Source: Porphyra umbilicalis (lineage: Eukaryota; Rhodophyta; Bangiophyceae; Bangiales; Bangiaceae). Taken from it: DNA of 64,000 nucleotides. The translations under genes and the position numbers were made by a program. Under the pieces are notes generated by a model that searched no databases, was not told the origin of the DNA, and saw nothing but the letters and a program-made list of their open reading frames with translations. Below, piece by piece: positions 31,610 through 43,932 of this stretch; position 1 is the stretch's first letter; the number at the start of each line of letters is the position of its first letter. Location: NCBI GenBank assembly GCA_002049455.2, contig KV918996.1:1-64000 (forward strand), written 5' to 3'.

Positions 31610-33110
31610 GGCAGGCGGGGGCGCCGGCGGCGGCAGGCGGGGGCTCTGGCGGCAGGCGAGGCAGCGGCGGCGGCAGCGGCGGTAGCTCCGTCAGAGGCGG
31701 TGGCAGTCGGGTGCCACGCCGCGAGCGGCCGCGAAAAAAAAGAAAGAAAAGAAAGCGAAGCCGCCAGCCCCCCGCACGTGGCAGACACCCGCGGCGGGTG
31801 ACGCTCGCTGAGCCGCGCCTCAGCTTACCGCACCCCGGCACTGAGCGGCGGCGCCAAGCGGCGACCAAGCAGCCGCACTGGGGGGGGGGGGAAAGCGTCC
31901 GCCCCTGCCGTTTCCAGTCTGGGAAGGGCTCGGCCTGGGGCCCCTCGAGGGGCGCCCCTCCACGCTCTTCCCCCCTTTCCCCCCCGCCCCCCCCCCGCCC
32001 CCCCCCCTCACCTCACTCGCCCCCCACCGCCGCGCGTTCCCCCCACAGTCCCACGCTGGCTGGGGACGGATCCCCCGGCGGCGTGGCGACTTGCTGACGA
32101 ACAGACCCGTCGCCGCGAGCCGCACATCCCATGACATTGGGTGAAGAGCCCCCCCCGCCATACGCCCACGCTGTGCGCCGCCGGCGCGGCGGGGGATCTT
32201 CCCCCTCGCCCGCATCGGGCCACCCGCCACGGCGCGCGGCGCGCGCGGCGGCGGGCCGACCGTACCCATCCCCGGCGGGGGGGGTGCGGTCGCCAGGCAG
32301 CCCGGCGCGACGGGCCGTGCCGCACTCGTGCGCGCCGCGGGGGGGCACCCACCACCCGCTTGGGCGGCGCGGTGAATCCCGCGGCCGACCCCCCCCCCCC
32401 CCTGCTGCCGCGCCCCCACTACAGGCGACGTGAGGACGGGGCGGTCGGAGTCGGCCGCCCCTCCCAGACCCGCCACGTCAAGGGGTACCATGGGGGGGGG
32501 GGCGCCTCCGCGCCGCCTGGTACCTGGGGGGGCGGACCAACGCAGGACTGTGGCAGGCGCCCAGACCGTGGCGGCGCCAGAGGGGCGGGGGGGGGGTCGC
32601 CAGCACCTTCATGGCATGATGCCCCAGAGCGTGTGACCCGCGGGCCGTCGGCCGCGGCGCGCGGTGTGTCGCAAGCCGCGCTCTTGTGACGGCTGGCGGC
32701 CGCCTGCGCGCCCGCGGCGCCGCGGGGGGTGGGGGGCAGGTGCGCCTGTTCGGGCGAAGCGACCCCCCCCCCCACACGCCTCCCCCCCCCCCACGGCCGC
32801 ACGGCGTTTGCCGGGGGTGACCTGTGCGCAGCAGACAACCCGCGGCCGCGACCGAGGTGGCAGCGACCGTCCGTCGGTGGGTGCCGCCGGCTCGCCAGCA
32901 CCCCACCCGCCCGCGGTTGCGGGCGTGGTGCGGCGGCGGCGTCGGCGGCAGCGGCAGCGTGAAAACAACATGCGAGCGGCGGGCGCTGACCGCTACCCGC
33001 ACGCCAATGCAGTCGAGCCAAAGGGTGGAACGGCGGTGCAGGCGCACCAGCGCTGGTGCGGCCGTACTTTGACTCAGCCGCCGCCGGGAGAGCGCCGGTG
33101 GCAGTGGTGA
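30283..33110. other. extremely GC-rich low-complexity DNA
   Basis: Dominated by C and G homopolymers, (CGG)n near 31,572-31,625 and CG-rich sequence. Open frames exist in nearly all phases, as expected from scarce stop codons, and none has a recognisable domain. It includes the 5' flank of the secreted-protein gene; no TATA-like or CCAAT motif stood out. Confidence 0.5.
31125..31154. repeat. 30-base poly-C run
   Basis: An uninterrupted run of 30 C, the longest pure homopolymer I noticed. Such runs can form i-motif or G-quadruplex structures and are prone to length error in sequencing. Confidence 0.85.
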
Positions 33111-34817
33111 CTGTTGCTCCGCATCTGCCGATTTTGGCGCGAGTGTAATGAAATTGGCTGTCGGATCTCCCTCGGGAGACTGGAATCTACGTCGCTCGGA
33201 TCGTTGCCAAAGCCAACCATATCGTCACGTCGTTGGTTGGACGCCAGTAGTTAATTCACATGACACCTAAATGCACAGCAGCGGGAAACTGAAGAGGGAC
33301 AGCATCGATCATGGAGGCTGCCGGAGGGCAACGGACTCTAGCTTCACAGCTGCCGATGCCTGTTACTGCCGGTTGTGCGAGGCCGATCGTCTGTCTGTGC
33401 CCTGCTCGTGGCATGTCCCACCACTGGGCCGGCTCTTGGCACCTAGAGCACGACGGGCGAGCTCAAAGATGGTATTTATCTTCGTTTCTCTGGTCAACGC
33501 ACCCTCCCAGGTGCCACCCCAACAGTATAGCTCCAATCGCTGCTGTGGACACGGGCCGTTGGCTATCAAAATATCTTGGAGCAATCCAAGGGCCCACTAT
33601 TAATGTGGGGACGCACCCTGTGTGGGGCCAGTTGTGGACCCGCCCCGGATCCACGCAGATACTCGCCGCGTGAGACCGTCGACAGTGCTGTTCGCCCCGC
33701 TGCGACAGTGACAAGGATTCCGCACGGTCGTTGAGATATCCCACGACGTTACTGTCGCCTACGAAGCATGGTGGGCAACACATCATTGCCTCTCGCACAC
33801 GGCCTGCGCGGCTGTATCAACCCGGAGTACCTCGACAGCAAGCGGCGCCTAGCCGGAGTAGCCCTGAGCGCAGTGCCCGGGTGGACTGAAGCGCGGTACG
33901 ATCTCGACTGTATTTTCGCTCAGCGTCAGCAGTAACGTCTATCCTGCCGCTGAGCACCTCTTGCGGCGTCACACCGAGGCGCGACTTCGCAGCTCGCCTG
34001 CGCCGTGCATCGGGTCAGCTGGGTAGCTGAAGTAGTTAACTGCGCAGGATGATCCATTCCACTCGATGTGTGGCTAACCACAAAGGAGACGAAATGTACC
34101 GAAATATGTAACAACAGGTACCTACGCACACGGTGTCTCAGCGGGTGCAAACATGTTGGTTTCTTTCCTCTTTCGCTCCCACCCAATCATTCAACCATAT
34201 GTACTTGCGCAGCGGTGCAGTCAAATACATGAGCGCAACTTGCCCGTAGCACGTCGCGCCGCCGCGCGTCTCTGGCTCCCCGCCGTCAGCAGAGAGACCG
34301 TGGGGGACCCGCGGCGCCCGTTGCGCCGCGCCGACCAGGCGGCGCCACCCGTGCGTGGTGCGGCCGCGCAGGGGGCGCGCGCCGCGCCGCCGGCCACAGC
34401 GGGTGGCGCCCGCCCCGCCGCCGCGCCACGCGTGCCGTCCCGCCGCCGCCCGCGCAGTGCTCCGTAAAGGGTGTTCACACGCAAGCCTGTTTTTGACCCG
34501 TAAATCTGCGGAACCACTAGGGAAGCAGCCTGCGGAAGACTTCATATCGCAAGAAAAAAGATGACCATCAGCAACGCCAACCCTCCGAGACCGGCGAGGA
34601 TAGCAGCCGACAGTGGATACAAGCCAATCAGCGCCTTGTCATTCCACTATGACCCAATAGCAGAGCGGAGTTTCCCACCTACTCTGCGTGCAGCGAGCCA
34701 TTCTCACCCGACTGGCACACACGCAGCATGCTGTCGCAAGCCGATCTTGCGGCAGCTTGCTGAAGGCTGTTGGCGCATGCTGGTAAACGTCGCTGGACGA
34801 GGCAGACGAACAGACCG

Positions 34818-34900
34818 CCGAACAGAACTGCCTGTTCGGCAACAGGCAAACAAACGCGTATCTGTTGGTCCGTCTGTTCGGGCAACAGAGCCCGAACAGA
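34818..34900. repeat. two CCGAACAG hairpins
   Basis: CCGAACAG, a 6-base loop and CTGTTCGG at 34,818-34,839. TCTGTTCGGGC, a 6-base loop and GCCCGAACAGA at 34,873-34,900 (11-bp perfect stem). Confidence 0.7.
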
Positions 34901-36008
34901 ACGTCATTCTGCTCGGCGTCTCTGTTAGCTTCTCTCGAGAGGGGGCCTTGAATATGCAAGGCCCTCATCAGAGTAACGGCTCCATTCCAGGGCCTCACAA
35001 AGAACCAAGAGACAGATCGCTCCTCCGTACGACTTAAACGTACAACTGTCAACTAATACATGCTCGCTTCATCAAAGAAACCACAAGTGTGGTAGAAACT
35101 TCACATGGTTGTCGGATGAGCGGCAACATGCAATCTCCCTGTGAGACCTCAGCGTGGGAGGCTGCCTTCCAACTCGCGCTTGCAGCCACCCACGCCCCGT
35201 GCACCGTCGTCGTCGACGTCGTCTTCGTTCGCCGGATGCTACCGCTATCTCTCTTGCAGCACGCTGCTGTTTTGTCGCCCCATCCCTCTCGCCCCCTTTC
35301 CCTCTTGTCCCCTGGCGGCTCATTGCCCTTATCCTGCCTTCCCACCAGCTCTGTGATTGCATCCCGTCTGGCAGCGCTTCTCGACACCTAGCGCAGGTTC
35401 CATGCCATACTCTCCACCCGCGTATGCCCCCCCACCCCAACCCCCAGTGTGTTGCTCCAGGCCCCCCTCCTGTCCACTTCCACGTGCACCGAACACTTGC
35501 TGCCGCACGAACGTGGCTCCACGGTTCTGCCGACTGGGTGCCCGCATGTGACGTGCACTTGTTTTGTTTTTTATGTTGCTCACCATTCATGTACTGACTT
35601 GCGGCTGTGCTCAGTGTGTGCTCTACTTGATCTTTTGGGCACGGTGTTTCCTCCACGTGGTGCTGTTAACATGTCTGCGTCCACTGTGCTTGTGGTAGTC
35701 ACGTTGGGCGTAGTGTAGGTCGCTCTCAAAAAAGTGGAGGTGGGCCTCTCCACGCATCGGGAAGGTGCAGCCCCAGCTGCAACGGACAGCACAGGCCAAT
35801 TCAACCAATCATATACAATTGAGAAGCAGGCTCTAGGGACTCTGGGAGACTTCACTTAGTTGCATCTCACTAAGGCGATCTCATGTACACCTCTAAGTAT
35901 GGCCAACAAACTCATGTGCCATGGATGTTCCGCCCGTTTCTGAAACAAACTCGAGATCCAGCGCCATGCACCCGAACAGCACCACTACAGAATCGCGTTT
36001 GTTGGGCG

Positions 36009-36035
36009 TCTGTTCGGAATAGCAGCCCGAACAGA
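36009..36035. repeat. third CCGAACAG hairpin
   Basis: TCTGTTCGG and CCGAACAGA arms (9-bp stem, 9-base loop), followed by another GAACAG-like site before 36,060. Same core as the pair at 34.8 kb. Confidence 0.65.
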
Positions 36036-36200
36036 ATCGCGTTCTGTTAGGGCCGCCCCGTTCACCGACGAAGCACGTACCGGGGACGTGCGGCGTGCGG
36101 GCTGGGAGGGGCGGTGCTTCTTTTGTCGAGACGCTTCGAATGGTGTACCGGACAGCACGCACGCCGCACGGTCCCGGTTTTGGCTGCACAAAATGTTGCG

Positions 36201-37699
36201 GCTGAAAATCAGGAGGAATACCTTGCCTGGGGGGTTTCGAAAAAAATCTTGCGGAGCTTCAGCAGAGAATTTGCCATCTGTGTGCGAACACGGTTTAAGG
36301 AGCACTGCGCCGCCGTCGCGGGCGGCACGGCGCGCCGCGCGCCGTCGGCGGCGGTCCCGCCCCGCGCCCGCGGGCGGCGCGGCGACGGCGGCGCCGCGCG
36401 CCGGCGGGGGGGCCGCCGCGCGGCGACCGCGGGGCGTGCCGGCATTGCGCTCGCCAACAACACGAGGCAAAAAAAAAGAAAAAAAAAAAAGAAGGATGGG
36501 CCGGCCGAGCCGGGGGGGAGGTCCACCCCCCCCCCGCCCTCCCCCCGCCACGGCTCGCTGCCGACGCCAAGCCGTGGGGCGGCGCCTGGGCCACCCCCCC
36601 GCGCGCGGCGGCCGCGCCGATGCGGGGGCGGCCGCGCCGGTCGCTGCCGCGCCGCGACCGCGCGCGCACGGGTGGCGGCCGCGCCGCCGCCGCCGGGCCG
36701 CGGGCCGTCGGGAGAGGATGGTCCCCGCCGGCGCCATGCCGTCGGGTCCTCCCCTCCCCCCCCCCCCGGCTCTGGCTCCCCCCTCCCACCCCCTCGACCA
36801 ACCGAATCTCCCGTGCTGGCGCTGCCCCCCCCCCCTCCCACCACCCCCGCTGCCGACCGCGGGCGCCCCCACCCCGCAGCACACGCCCCCGCCGGCAACG
36901 AGCGGCGGTGCGGCCGCGGCCGCCACCCGCCGCCCCGCCACCGCCGTGCCGACACGTCAGCGTCGGCCGCGTGCCGCCGCCCCGCCCCGCCCCGCCCCAC
37001 GCCGCGCCGACGCGGCAGACGTTGCGACCGACGGCGGGGGGCGGGGGCGCCACTGGGCGTGGCAGCGGCAGGCGCCCTGCTGGCACCGCCGCCCTGCCGC
37101 GCCGCGTGGGCGGCGGCGGTCGGCCGCCCCGCCTCGTCGGCCTGACGCACCCCCCCGCCCCCGAGTTGGCGCCACCGCACGTCACCGCGCGGCGGTGGCG
37201 GACCGCCGCCGACGCCCCGTCGAGCGGCGGCCGCGTCACCCACTGTCGACCCGCGTTGACGGGGGGCCGACGCGCGCCCCCGCCCCGCGGATGGCAGCCC
37301 CACCGCCGCGGCGGGCGCCCACCGGCCCTCCCGGTCAGTGGTCGGGCGGGACACCCCCCCCCCCCCCCCCCCCCACCCCCCCCGGCGCCCCCCGCCCCCC
37401 CCCCGCCGGTGCCGCCCCCTCCGCCCCCCCCGCGCACGCTCTCCCCCCCTCCCCCGCTTGCACCCCGGGCCGCCGCCGCCGCCGCCCGCCACCGCCGCCA
37501 CCGACGGCGACCGCTGCAGGCCGGCGGCCACGGCCCACCGGTGGAGAGCGGCGACCATGGACCCCAACGCGCGGCCCGTGTCGGACCGCCCGCCTGCGCG
37601 GGGGGCCGCCCCCGCCGCCGCCGCCACGGGGGGGCCCACGGGCGACGCGCCGCCCACGCCCAGGGCGGGCGCGCCCGTGCCGGCGCCGGCGTCGGCACC
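36201..37699. other. GC-rich low-complexity DNA downstream of the FCP1-like gene
   Basis: CG-rich and C-run-rich sequence open in most phases (frames of up to 746 codons on -, 669 on +). The long minus frame is genuine only in its first part, which lies in the FCP1-like gene above 37,700. The rest is low complexity with no domain. Confidence 0.45.
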
Positions 37700-39038
37700 G
37701 GCGGCGCGCCCCGCCGCGACAAAGGCATCAAACGGGACGGCGGCGAGCGGCACGCGCACGTCGGGCGGCGCGCGCGCGCCGGCGCCGCCGCGGCCGAGGC
37801 GCACAAACTCGAGGTACAGGCGGAGCCACCCGAGCGTGTCGTCGGCCCACGTGGAGGCGGCGGCGGCGGCGGCGGTGGCGGCGGCGGGGGTGGCCCCCGC
37901 CGCCCCGCCGCGGCGGCCGCCGGGCGTGTCCGTGGACCCCACCGCTGACGCTGTCAGCGCCGCCTCCGCGGCGGCTTCTCCATCCGCCGCCGCCGCCGCG
38001 GCCGCCGCCACCGTCGGCACCGCCGCCGCTGCGGCCTCTGCCGCCGCCGCCGCCCCCTCTGCCACCGTCACGGCCGGCGTGTATGACGGCACAATGACCG
38101 CGTTGGCCGCGTCGCTCCCGAGTTTCCGCGCCGTATCGTCGACGGCCACGGTATTGGCCGGCCCATACGCCGGGTGCGCCGCCCACACGCGCGCCAACGG
38201 CTTGAGCGTCCCAAAGCGCGGCGCGCCGGCGCCGCAGTCGGGCACGCAGTCAGCGCGGGTGCGGACAAACACCAGGCCGTGAGGGGGGGGGGGGAAGGCG
38301 CACCCCCGCGACCACCGCCGCCACGCCTGCCGCGACCGCCGCCGCCACGCCTGCCGACACCGCCGCCACCACCACCACCGCCGTCGGGCTCTGGAGGCGC
38401 GGGGCTCGCGGCCGCCCCCGCCGCCACGGTGCCACCCCCCCCCCGCCACCCCCCCCGCCGCTGTCGACGGCCATGGCCGTCTCTACCCCTTCCCCCCCCT
38501 CCCGCCCCCCCCCCCCCCCACAGCACGTTGACCATGGCCGCCACATTGGGCGCCGTCGCCGACGACCACACGCCGACGTGCACGGCGGCGGCGGCGAGGC
38601 TGGCGACCAGCCCCGCCGCGCCCGGGCGGCGCCACAGCGCCTGCCGCCGCTTGGACCCCTCCCCCACCCACACCCCGTCGGGCGGCACGCCCACCGCCGC
38701 CGCCGCTGCCTTGGCCCGCCGGTCGGACGCCGACGAGGCGAGGCGTTCGACGAGGACGCCGTTGAGGTCGAGGATGACGAGCAGGGGGGGGGGGGGGGGC
38801 GGCCGCGCAAGTGCACGGGCGCACCGACCGACGCGGCGAGCGCCGCCCACGGGAGTGTCGCCGCGTCAAAGGGGGGGTGGGGGGAGGGGGGTGGGGGGAG
38901 GGGGGAGGGGGGGGGCGGCGGCCGACGGCGTGCGGTGCGCGTCTGCCATGGTGGGGGGGGGGCGGGGGGGGGGGGGGGGGGGCGCGCCCGCCCGCGGGCG
39001 GCGGTCACGAGGGACTGGGTGAAGCGGCTGGCGGCCAT
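37700..39038 (-). pseudogene. FCP1/NIF-type HAD phosphatase-like gene, broken at homopolymers
   Basis: FCP1/NIF (NLI-interacting factor) proteins are HAD-fold phosphatases, many acting on the RNA polymerase II C-terminal domain. Pieces in order: MAASRFTQSL start at 39,038; after a G/C run, LLVILDLNGVLVERL (about 38,790-38,745; DLNG replaces the classic DxD, as in a plant/algal subfamily); WRRPG...LAAAAVHVGVWSSATAPNV (about 38,630-38,540). After about 200 bases of low complexity and a poly-C run (near 38,284), GLVFVRTRADCVPDCG...KPLARVW (from about 38,275), ANTVAVDDTARK (about 38,155-38,120) and LGWLRLYLEFVRLG (to about 37,795). The blocks follow family order but fall in three phases, changing at or near homopolymers. 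It is either a pseudogene, a gene with small introns, or a real gene with run-length errors. The substituted second Asp of DxD may mean no phosphatase activity. Confidence 0.65.
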
Positions 39039-40441
39039 GGCACCGCCGGTGCCGCCAGCCGCCAGTGGCGGGTCAGGGGGGGGGGAGACGGGCGGCAGGG
39101 GGGAGCCGCCGACCGCATGGCGCGGGCGGCGGCGGCGGCGGGGGGCGGCCGTTCCCGTCGGCAGACGACGATACGCGTTGCCGGGACGGCTGCCATAGGG
39201 GACGGATCCACGACCACATCCGCCTGCACCCACGAGCGCGGAGCTGCAGCTGCGCCTGACGGTTTCGCCCCGTCATCAGCAAGTCACAACTGCACGAGTG
39301 GTTACTTTGTTTGCCCTGTGGAGGACGGCGGATCAACTCCCCCCCCCCCGCACGGTGCCGCCCGCGCCCCCCCCGCACGGTGCCGCCGGCGCCCCCCCCC
39401 GGACGGTGTCGCGGGCGCCCCCCCCAGACACGCCTAGTTAAGGTGGCTCTTCTGGGTCTGAGCATTACACTGAAACGTGGTAAAATATCAGTGGCCGAGA
39501 TCCATTGGGGACGCGTCCCAATTTTATAGGCCTTAACGGCCCCTGTGAGAGGGGTGGCTGACCGCAGAGGATGAGCCGTGGACTGAGCCGTGATCCGTCG
39601 GATCACGTCTTGCCCGCCTTTTCTGTTCGCACAGTTCTGGTCGCCTGCAGGCGTTCTAGCGGCGCGCGCGCCGTCGCGATCGCCAAGTGGTTGTCTTCTT
39701 GCTGTGGAGGGGAGAAATATGGCGGACGACGTTGGAGACCGAACGTATGTGCGGCCGCTTTGTGAGGAAATCAGAGGAACCGAAGCAGGCAACAGGGAGT
39801 GGACGGGGGGGGGGGGGGGAGCAGCCGGAAGTTGCAGAGCAACACAGAGGCACTCACCTTTCCCGTGACGCACCTGCGTATTCCCCCCCCCTTTTCTGCG
39901 CTCTTTCATGTGAATGGCTACACAGGGCAATGTTTGGTTCCTGCCCCGTGTTTGCTGTAGAACCGCACTGCAGGAAATTTCTGCGGCCAACTACACGACT
40001 GCGTGCGGTATTTCACTGATTTTTAAGCGGTACGATCTATTGCCACGGGCTCATGACAAAACATCGTGCATGTCTCTCAGCAATGCCGTCTGGCCGTATC
40101 GCGAGGGACACACTGGAAAGCCTTGCTCTGTTTTGCTCTGTTTTTTCCATACACGAGCCGTGCGGTTTCCTCGGAAATCTTCTGGGGTGCGCTCGAGAAG
40201 AACATCGAAGAGATTGCCTTGGGACCTAAAATATTTTTATTGGAGCGCATCGTACCAGATGCGCCCCCAACCATTTTGAAGGAAAGACAACGCGAAGACA
40301 TGGAACAATGGTTTTATCTCTCAGCGGGGGAGGCAGTGAAAAGAAAACAAACGCACACTATAGGAACAATCAACCAACAAATGAGACCGCCTTCCCACAG
40401 GGTGATCGCCAATAACTGCTGCCCGCCAGTCGGAACATCAG
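39039..40441. other. no recognised gene
   Basis: The first 400 bases continue the G/C-run DNA upstream of the FCP1-like gene (C-run blocks near 39,340-39,425). The rest is moderate-GC sequence with short overlapping frames and no family match. Confidence 0.4.
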
Positions 40442-40687
40442 TTAGCACGTTCGTTCGGCCTCTTCGTCAAACAGGTCTACGTCCTGCACTTCAAGATCCT
40501 TCAGTTCATCGTGGATGGTTTGAAGTATGGCCTTGCGTACTTCTGCGCTTTCGGGTCGCAGGTACTTGGGATACTCTTTTTCTTCGATGTAGCCTTCAGG
40601 CACAGCGCACCCGCCGTCCGTACTGAGGTCCACACGTCGCTTGGCTCGATCAAGAGCAGCTCTATAATGGTCCCAGCCGCTGTCCAA
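40442..40687 (-). CDS. unclassified 81-codon open frame
   Basis: Starts MDSGWDHYRAALDRAKRRVD and ends with an acidic stretch (LKDLEVQDVDLFDEEAE). Composition is protein-like and balanced, unlike the neighbouring frames, with likely helices in the second half. It could be a small gene, an exon or a transposon fragment. I do not recognise it, and neighbours give no hint. Confidence 0.3.
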   Translation of the reverse strand: MDSGWDHYRAALDRAKRRVDLSTDGGCAVPEGYIEEKEYPKYLRPESAEVRKAILQTIHDELKDLEVQDVDLFDEEAERTC

Positions 40688-42470
40688 GAAACGTCCTAAG
40701 GACGCTCAGTCCTTGTGTCGCCCTTCTTATGGATAAACTGGTCGCCGATGGTACTGTCCTGTGCGAGTGTGTTGGAGAAGCAGTCATCTGCCCCTCCGCC
40801 AGCAGTGGATGCTGGCCGGCGATGGCCGGCACGCTGCAGCAGTGGTATGCTCGCAGAGACACCTCACAGCAAGAGAGGAGCGGGAACAGTTGGGGGATTG
40901 TCTGCCGGATAGCCGGAATCAGGGGGGTTATCCGAGATTATGTACTTGCTATATCATCGAGGAAGCTGTCTGATGTGTACTGAATGCCCAGACTATGGTG
41001 GCCCCCACACCACAACTGTGCCTCTTTCGGATGCCTACTACAGTCTTTTTCCATCGTTGTGACATCCTTCCTTGCGCACGGTGCCTAGAAACAGGACAGG
41101 CTTGCGGTCCCGTGAAGGCCGATCGAGCTGTCTTCTGCACGAAAATCCGAGCCTACTTTCTTGCCGCAACGGATGCCCAGCACTGGAGAGAGACAATACG
41201 AGCCGCTGACAGGGAAAGACGCGGGTGCCACTTGAATTCAAACTTTAGAGGAAGCAGACCTGAGGACAAGTGGTCATCGGTTTGCACCAGGCCCTGCTAA
41301 AGGTATTTAGCTATCAAGTATTTGGCAAGTACGAGTACGAGGCCACCCTGACCCGCCGATTTTAAAATGTCCAGGAATACACTCTCATTCCCTCTGAGGC
41401 AGAAAGAATGTACTTGAGCATGCAGGCCAAGTCAGTATGGAACGCATATGCGTTGAGCATGAGAAAAGCTCTAGTTTCAGTGTCTGCTTTGTCCAGTGAG
41501 CGTGAGAACAAGCAGCTTGGGTTACAGGAAGACGTGCCAACCGCGGCTTTCGCTGTCAATTCCGCCGGGGTGGAAGGCAGGGCGGGGGGAGGGAAGGGAT
41601 AGGCGGGGAGAATGGGGGGGGGGAGGACAATCGGGGAAGCCTGGAAAGGCGGGGAACACGGGGACCGGCGCGACGATGTGCGTGTATAAGCATGAGGCAG
41701 CAGGATGGGAGCGCCACTCCCCGTCGAGCACAGCATATTTGAGGAAAGACCACAGCACACAGCTTCACAGGAAGCAATTCCGTATGTGTCAGCCAGCAGC
41801 ATGTTCACAAGAAGTGGACCCCACATTCCAAAGTGACGCCCCCCGTGCTCCAAGTCTGAGGCTTTCGACTATCTGCACTTGCGGGCTGCAGTATGTTTTG
41901 GCACTGGTACAGTCATTATTCGCTTGTGTGCCATTCACTTGGGGAGCATGCTCTACAAGTGAATGGCCCCTAGAGCCTCAGGACCGCGTTCTCTCGCGAT
42001 CTCGGACTGAAAGAGAGTGCTACTTTTGTGGCGCACTCCTGCCATGAAAACGCATAACGACTGTACCCATCATGAGTTGTATGTGCTGAAAGATACCGAC
42101 ACTGTCAAGAATTCCGTAAGAAGCAACTCAAGCCGAATTTAAGTACCCATAGGAGGGCCTGGTTTGCACGCAGAATCGTGCTTACTTCACTCTTCAGCAG
42201 CAGTTGTCAGTCCAGCTGCATTTCACATCCGACTGGATCTCCTGCTATCCAATCAGGTCCTGCGGCCGTTGACTGCAGTCGTCGCGGCCGGTTAAGGTGG
42301 CGTTCACCGCGCGCCTCGGCCGCACCCTCGCTGACCCCTAAATTTTGAGGTCTGTGCCACGCGATGGGTTGAACGGGCGCGGCACCGACGAAACGCCCAG
42401 CGTACTGACGCCGGCCTCTTCTTGCGTAAGCGCTTCCTCCCCCGGACACACATGCTCACCAGAACGCTCG
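40688..42470. other. possible decayed coding remnants, none classified
   Basis: On + between 40,990 and 41,600 there are protein-like patches in changing frames: a cysteine-rich stretch (CDILPCARCLETGQACGPV) and later FGKYEYEATLTRRF, then EAERMYLSMQAKSVWNAYAL. They may be one degraded gene or element. From 41,880 to 42,470 I see nothing. Confidence 0.3.
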
Positions 42471-42479
42471 TCACTGCAA

Positions 42480-43620
42480 CTGGGTGCCCTCGAGGACACT
42501 GGCGCTAATTTCTACACACAGCGCGCTCTGCAGCCGCCCACGCTTTATGCCCGCAGCGGGGTCCCCACTTGGGGCTCCTAGCTCGGAACTGAAGCGAGGC
42601 GGCCAGGCCCTTGCGCGCCAAGGCGGCCCGCAGCAGACCGCCCGACTCGGGCGTTACTCGCTCGGCTTCGGGCGTGACTGTGGTGCGTGCGGCCGTCGCC
42701 CCCGCTTCTTTGCACGCTGCTGGTTCCCCGATCAGGGTTCACAGCTAGGTACTGTAACGGGGCTGGCAGGCCGCTGCGAGCTCCAACTGCTCGCACTAGA
42801 CCGCCCAACTCGGGCGGTCGACGCTTGGCGGTGGAGATGACTTTGGTGCGCGCAGGTCGTCCTTCTGCTCTTGGAACACAGCAGGAGCGCCAAAACGGGC
42901 TCCCTGCTCTTCTCTGCAGCGAGGCGGGCAGGGTCTTGCGCGCCGACGCGGCCCGCGGCGGACCGCCCGACCTGGGCGGACGTCGTTCGGCGTCGGCGGT
43001 GACTTACGTGCGTGCGGTCGTAGCTCCCTCTCCTATACACACAGCGGGTACACTGAGCGGGATTCCTGACTTTGCACTGAAGTGTTGCTAGCAGGCCCCT
43101 GCGAGCTGTAACTGCTCGCAGCGGACCGCCCATCTCGGGCAGTCGTTGCCTGGCAGCGGGGCTGACTGAAGTGCGTGCGGCCATCGCCCCCGCTCGTTTG
43201 CACGCAGATGGTTCCCCGATCGGAGATCCCAGCTCTGCACTGCAGCGTGGCGCGCAGACCGTTGCGCGCTGCGACGGCTGGCGGTGCTGTTTTCGGCGCT
43301 GCAGCGGGATGACGAGCCCTTTGTGCACCGCTGCCGCCCACAGCCGACACCCAGACCGGAGGGGGGCATAGCTGGGCGGCGAGGCGAATTGTGGTGCTTC
43401 CGGCCGCCTCCTCTGCTCTGCGCTTGGAGCCGGGTTCTCTCTACGGGTTCAGAGCTCGGCGCTGCAGCGGAGAGTCAAGGCCTCGATGTGCACGCCACTG
43501 CCCGCAGCATAACTTCACATTTGGGGGGGGAACTGCTCGGCGGCAAGGCGAAGTGTGGCGCTTCCGGCCGTCGCTCCTGCTCAGCACCCGCAGCAGGCTC
43601 CCCGAAAGGCCCTAACGAAA
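42480..43620. repeat. degenerate ~162-bp tandem repeat, about seven units
   Basis: The block GACCGCCC...CTCGGGC recurs at about 42,636, 42,799, 42,961 and 43,122. GCGGC.AGGCGAA.TGTGG.GCTTCCGGCCG recurs at 43,377 and 43,540. Spacing is 161-163 bases throughout. Units are heavily diverged, so this is an old array. Confidence 0.75.
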
Positions 43621-43932
43621 AAACCGGGCGGAAAACCGGCATCTATTAAGAGAAACCGGCATACTCGACTCACTATTCCGGTTTTGTGGCACCCGTTGTG
43701 AATCCACTGTCGTGTTGACAATAATCGTCTCATTGACGAATCACTATGCTGACAGCAAACCGGATCAGATGCGATCTGTGAAGATCACGCGGCCTGAAGC
43801 GCAATTCTTTGACTTTGTCAGATTCCAACGGGCCATTGTCAGCACATCACACGTCCAATCCATCTCTCAGCGGTTAGGCGCGGGTACGCGCTACATTGTA
43901 CGACAAGGCACTTCACGGCCATCACGGGGGTC

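Larger units (their letters stand above)
33111..36200. other. no recognised gene; hairpin cluster inside
   Basis: Lower-GC DNA with short overlapping frames and no family match. A GC-rich island lies at 34,240-34,460. Hairpins built on CCGAACAG occur at 34,818-34,900 and 36,009-36,035. Confidence 0.4.

Noticed and set aside
36088-38097. 669-codon frame on + and the lower part of the 746-codon frame on -
   Set aside because: Arg/Pro/Ala low complexity in CG-rich DNA. The only family signal in the area is on the minus strand between 37,790 and 39,038.
40990-41140. Cysteine cluster resembling a fungal Zn2Cys6 domain
   Set aside because: Cysteine spacing does not fit, the reading frame is short and neighbouring patches change frame.
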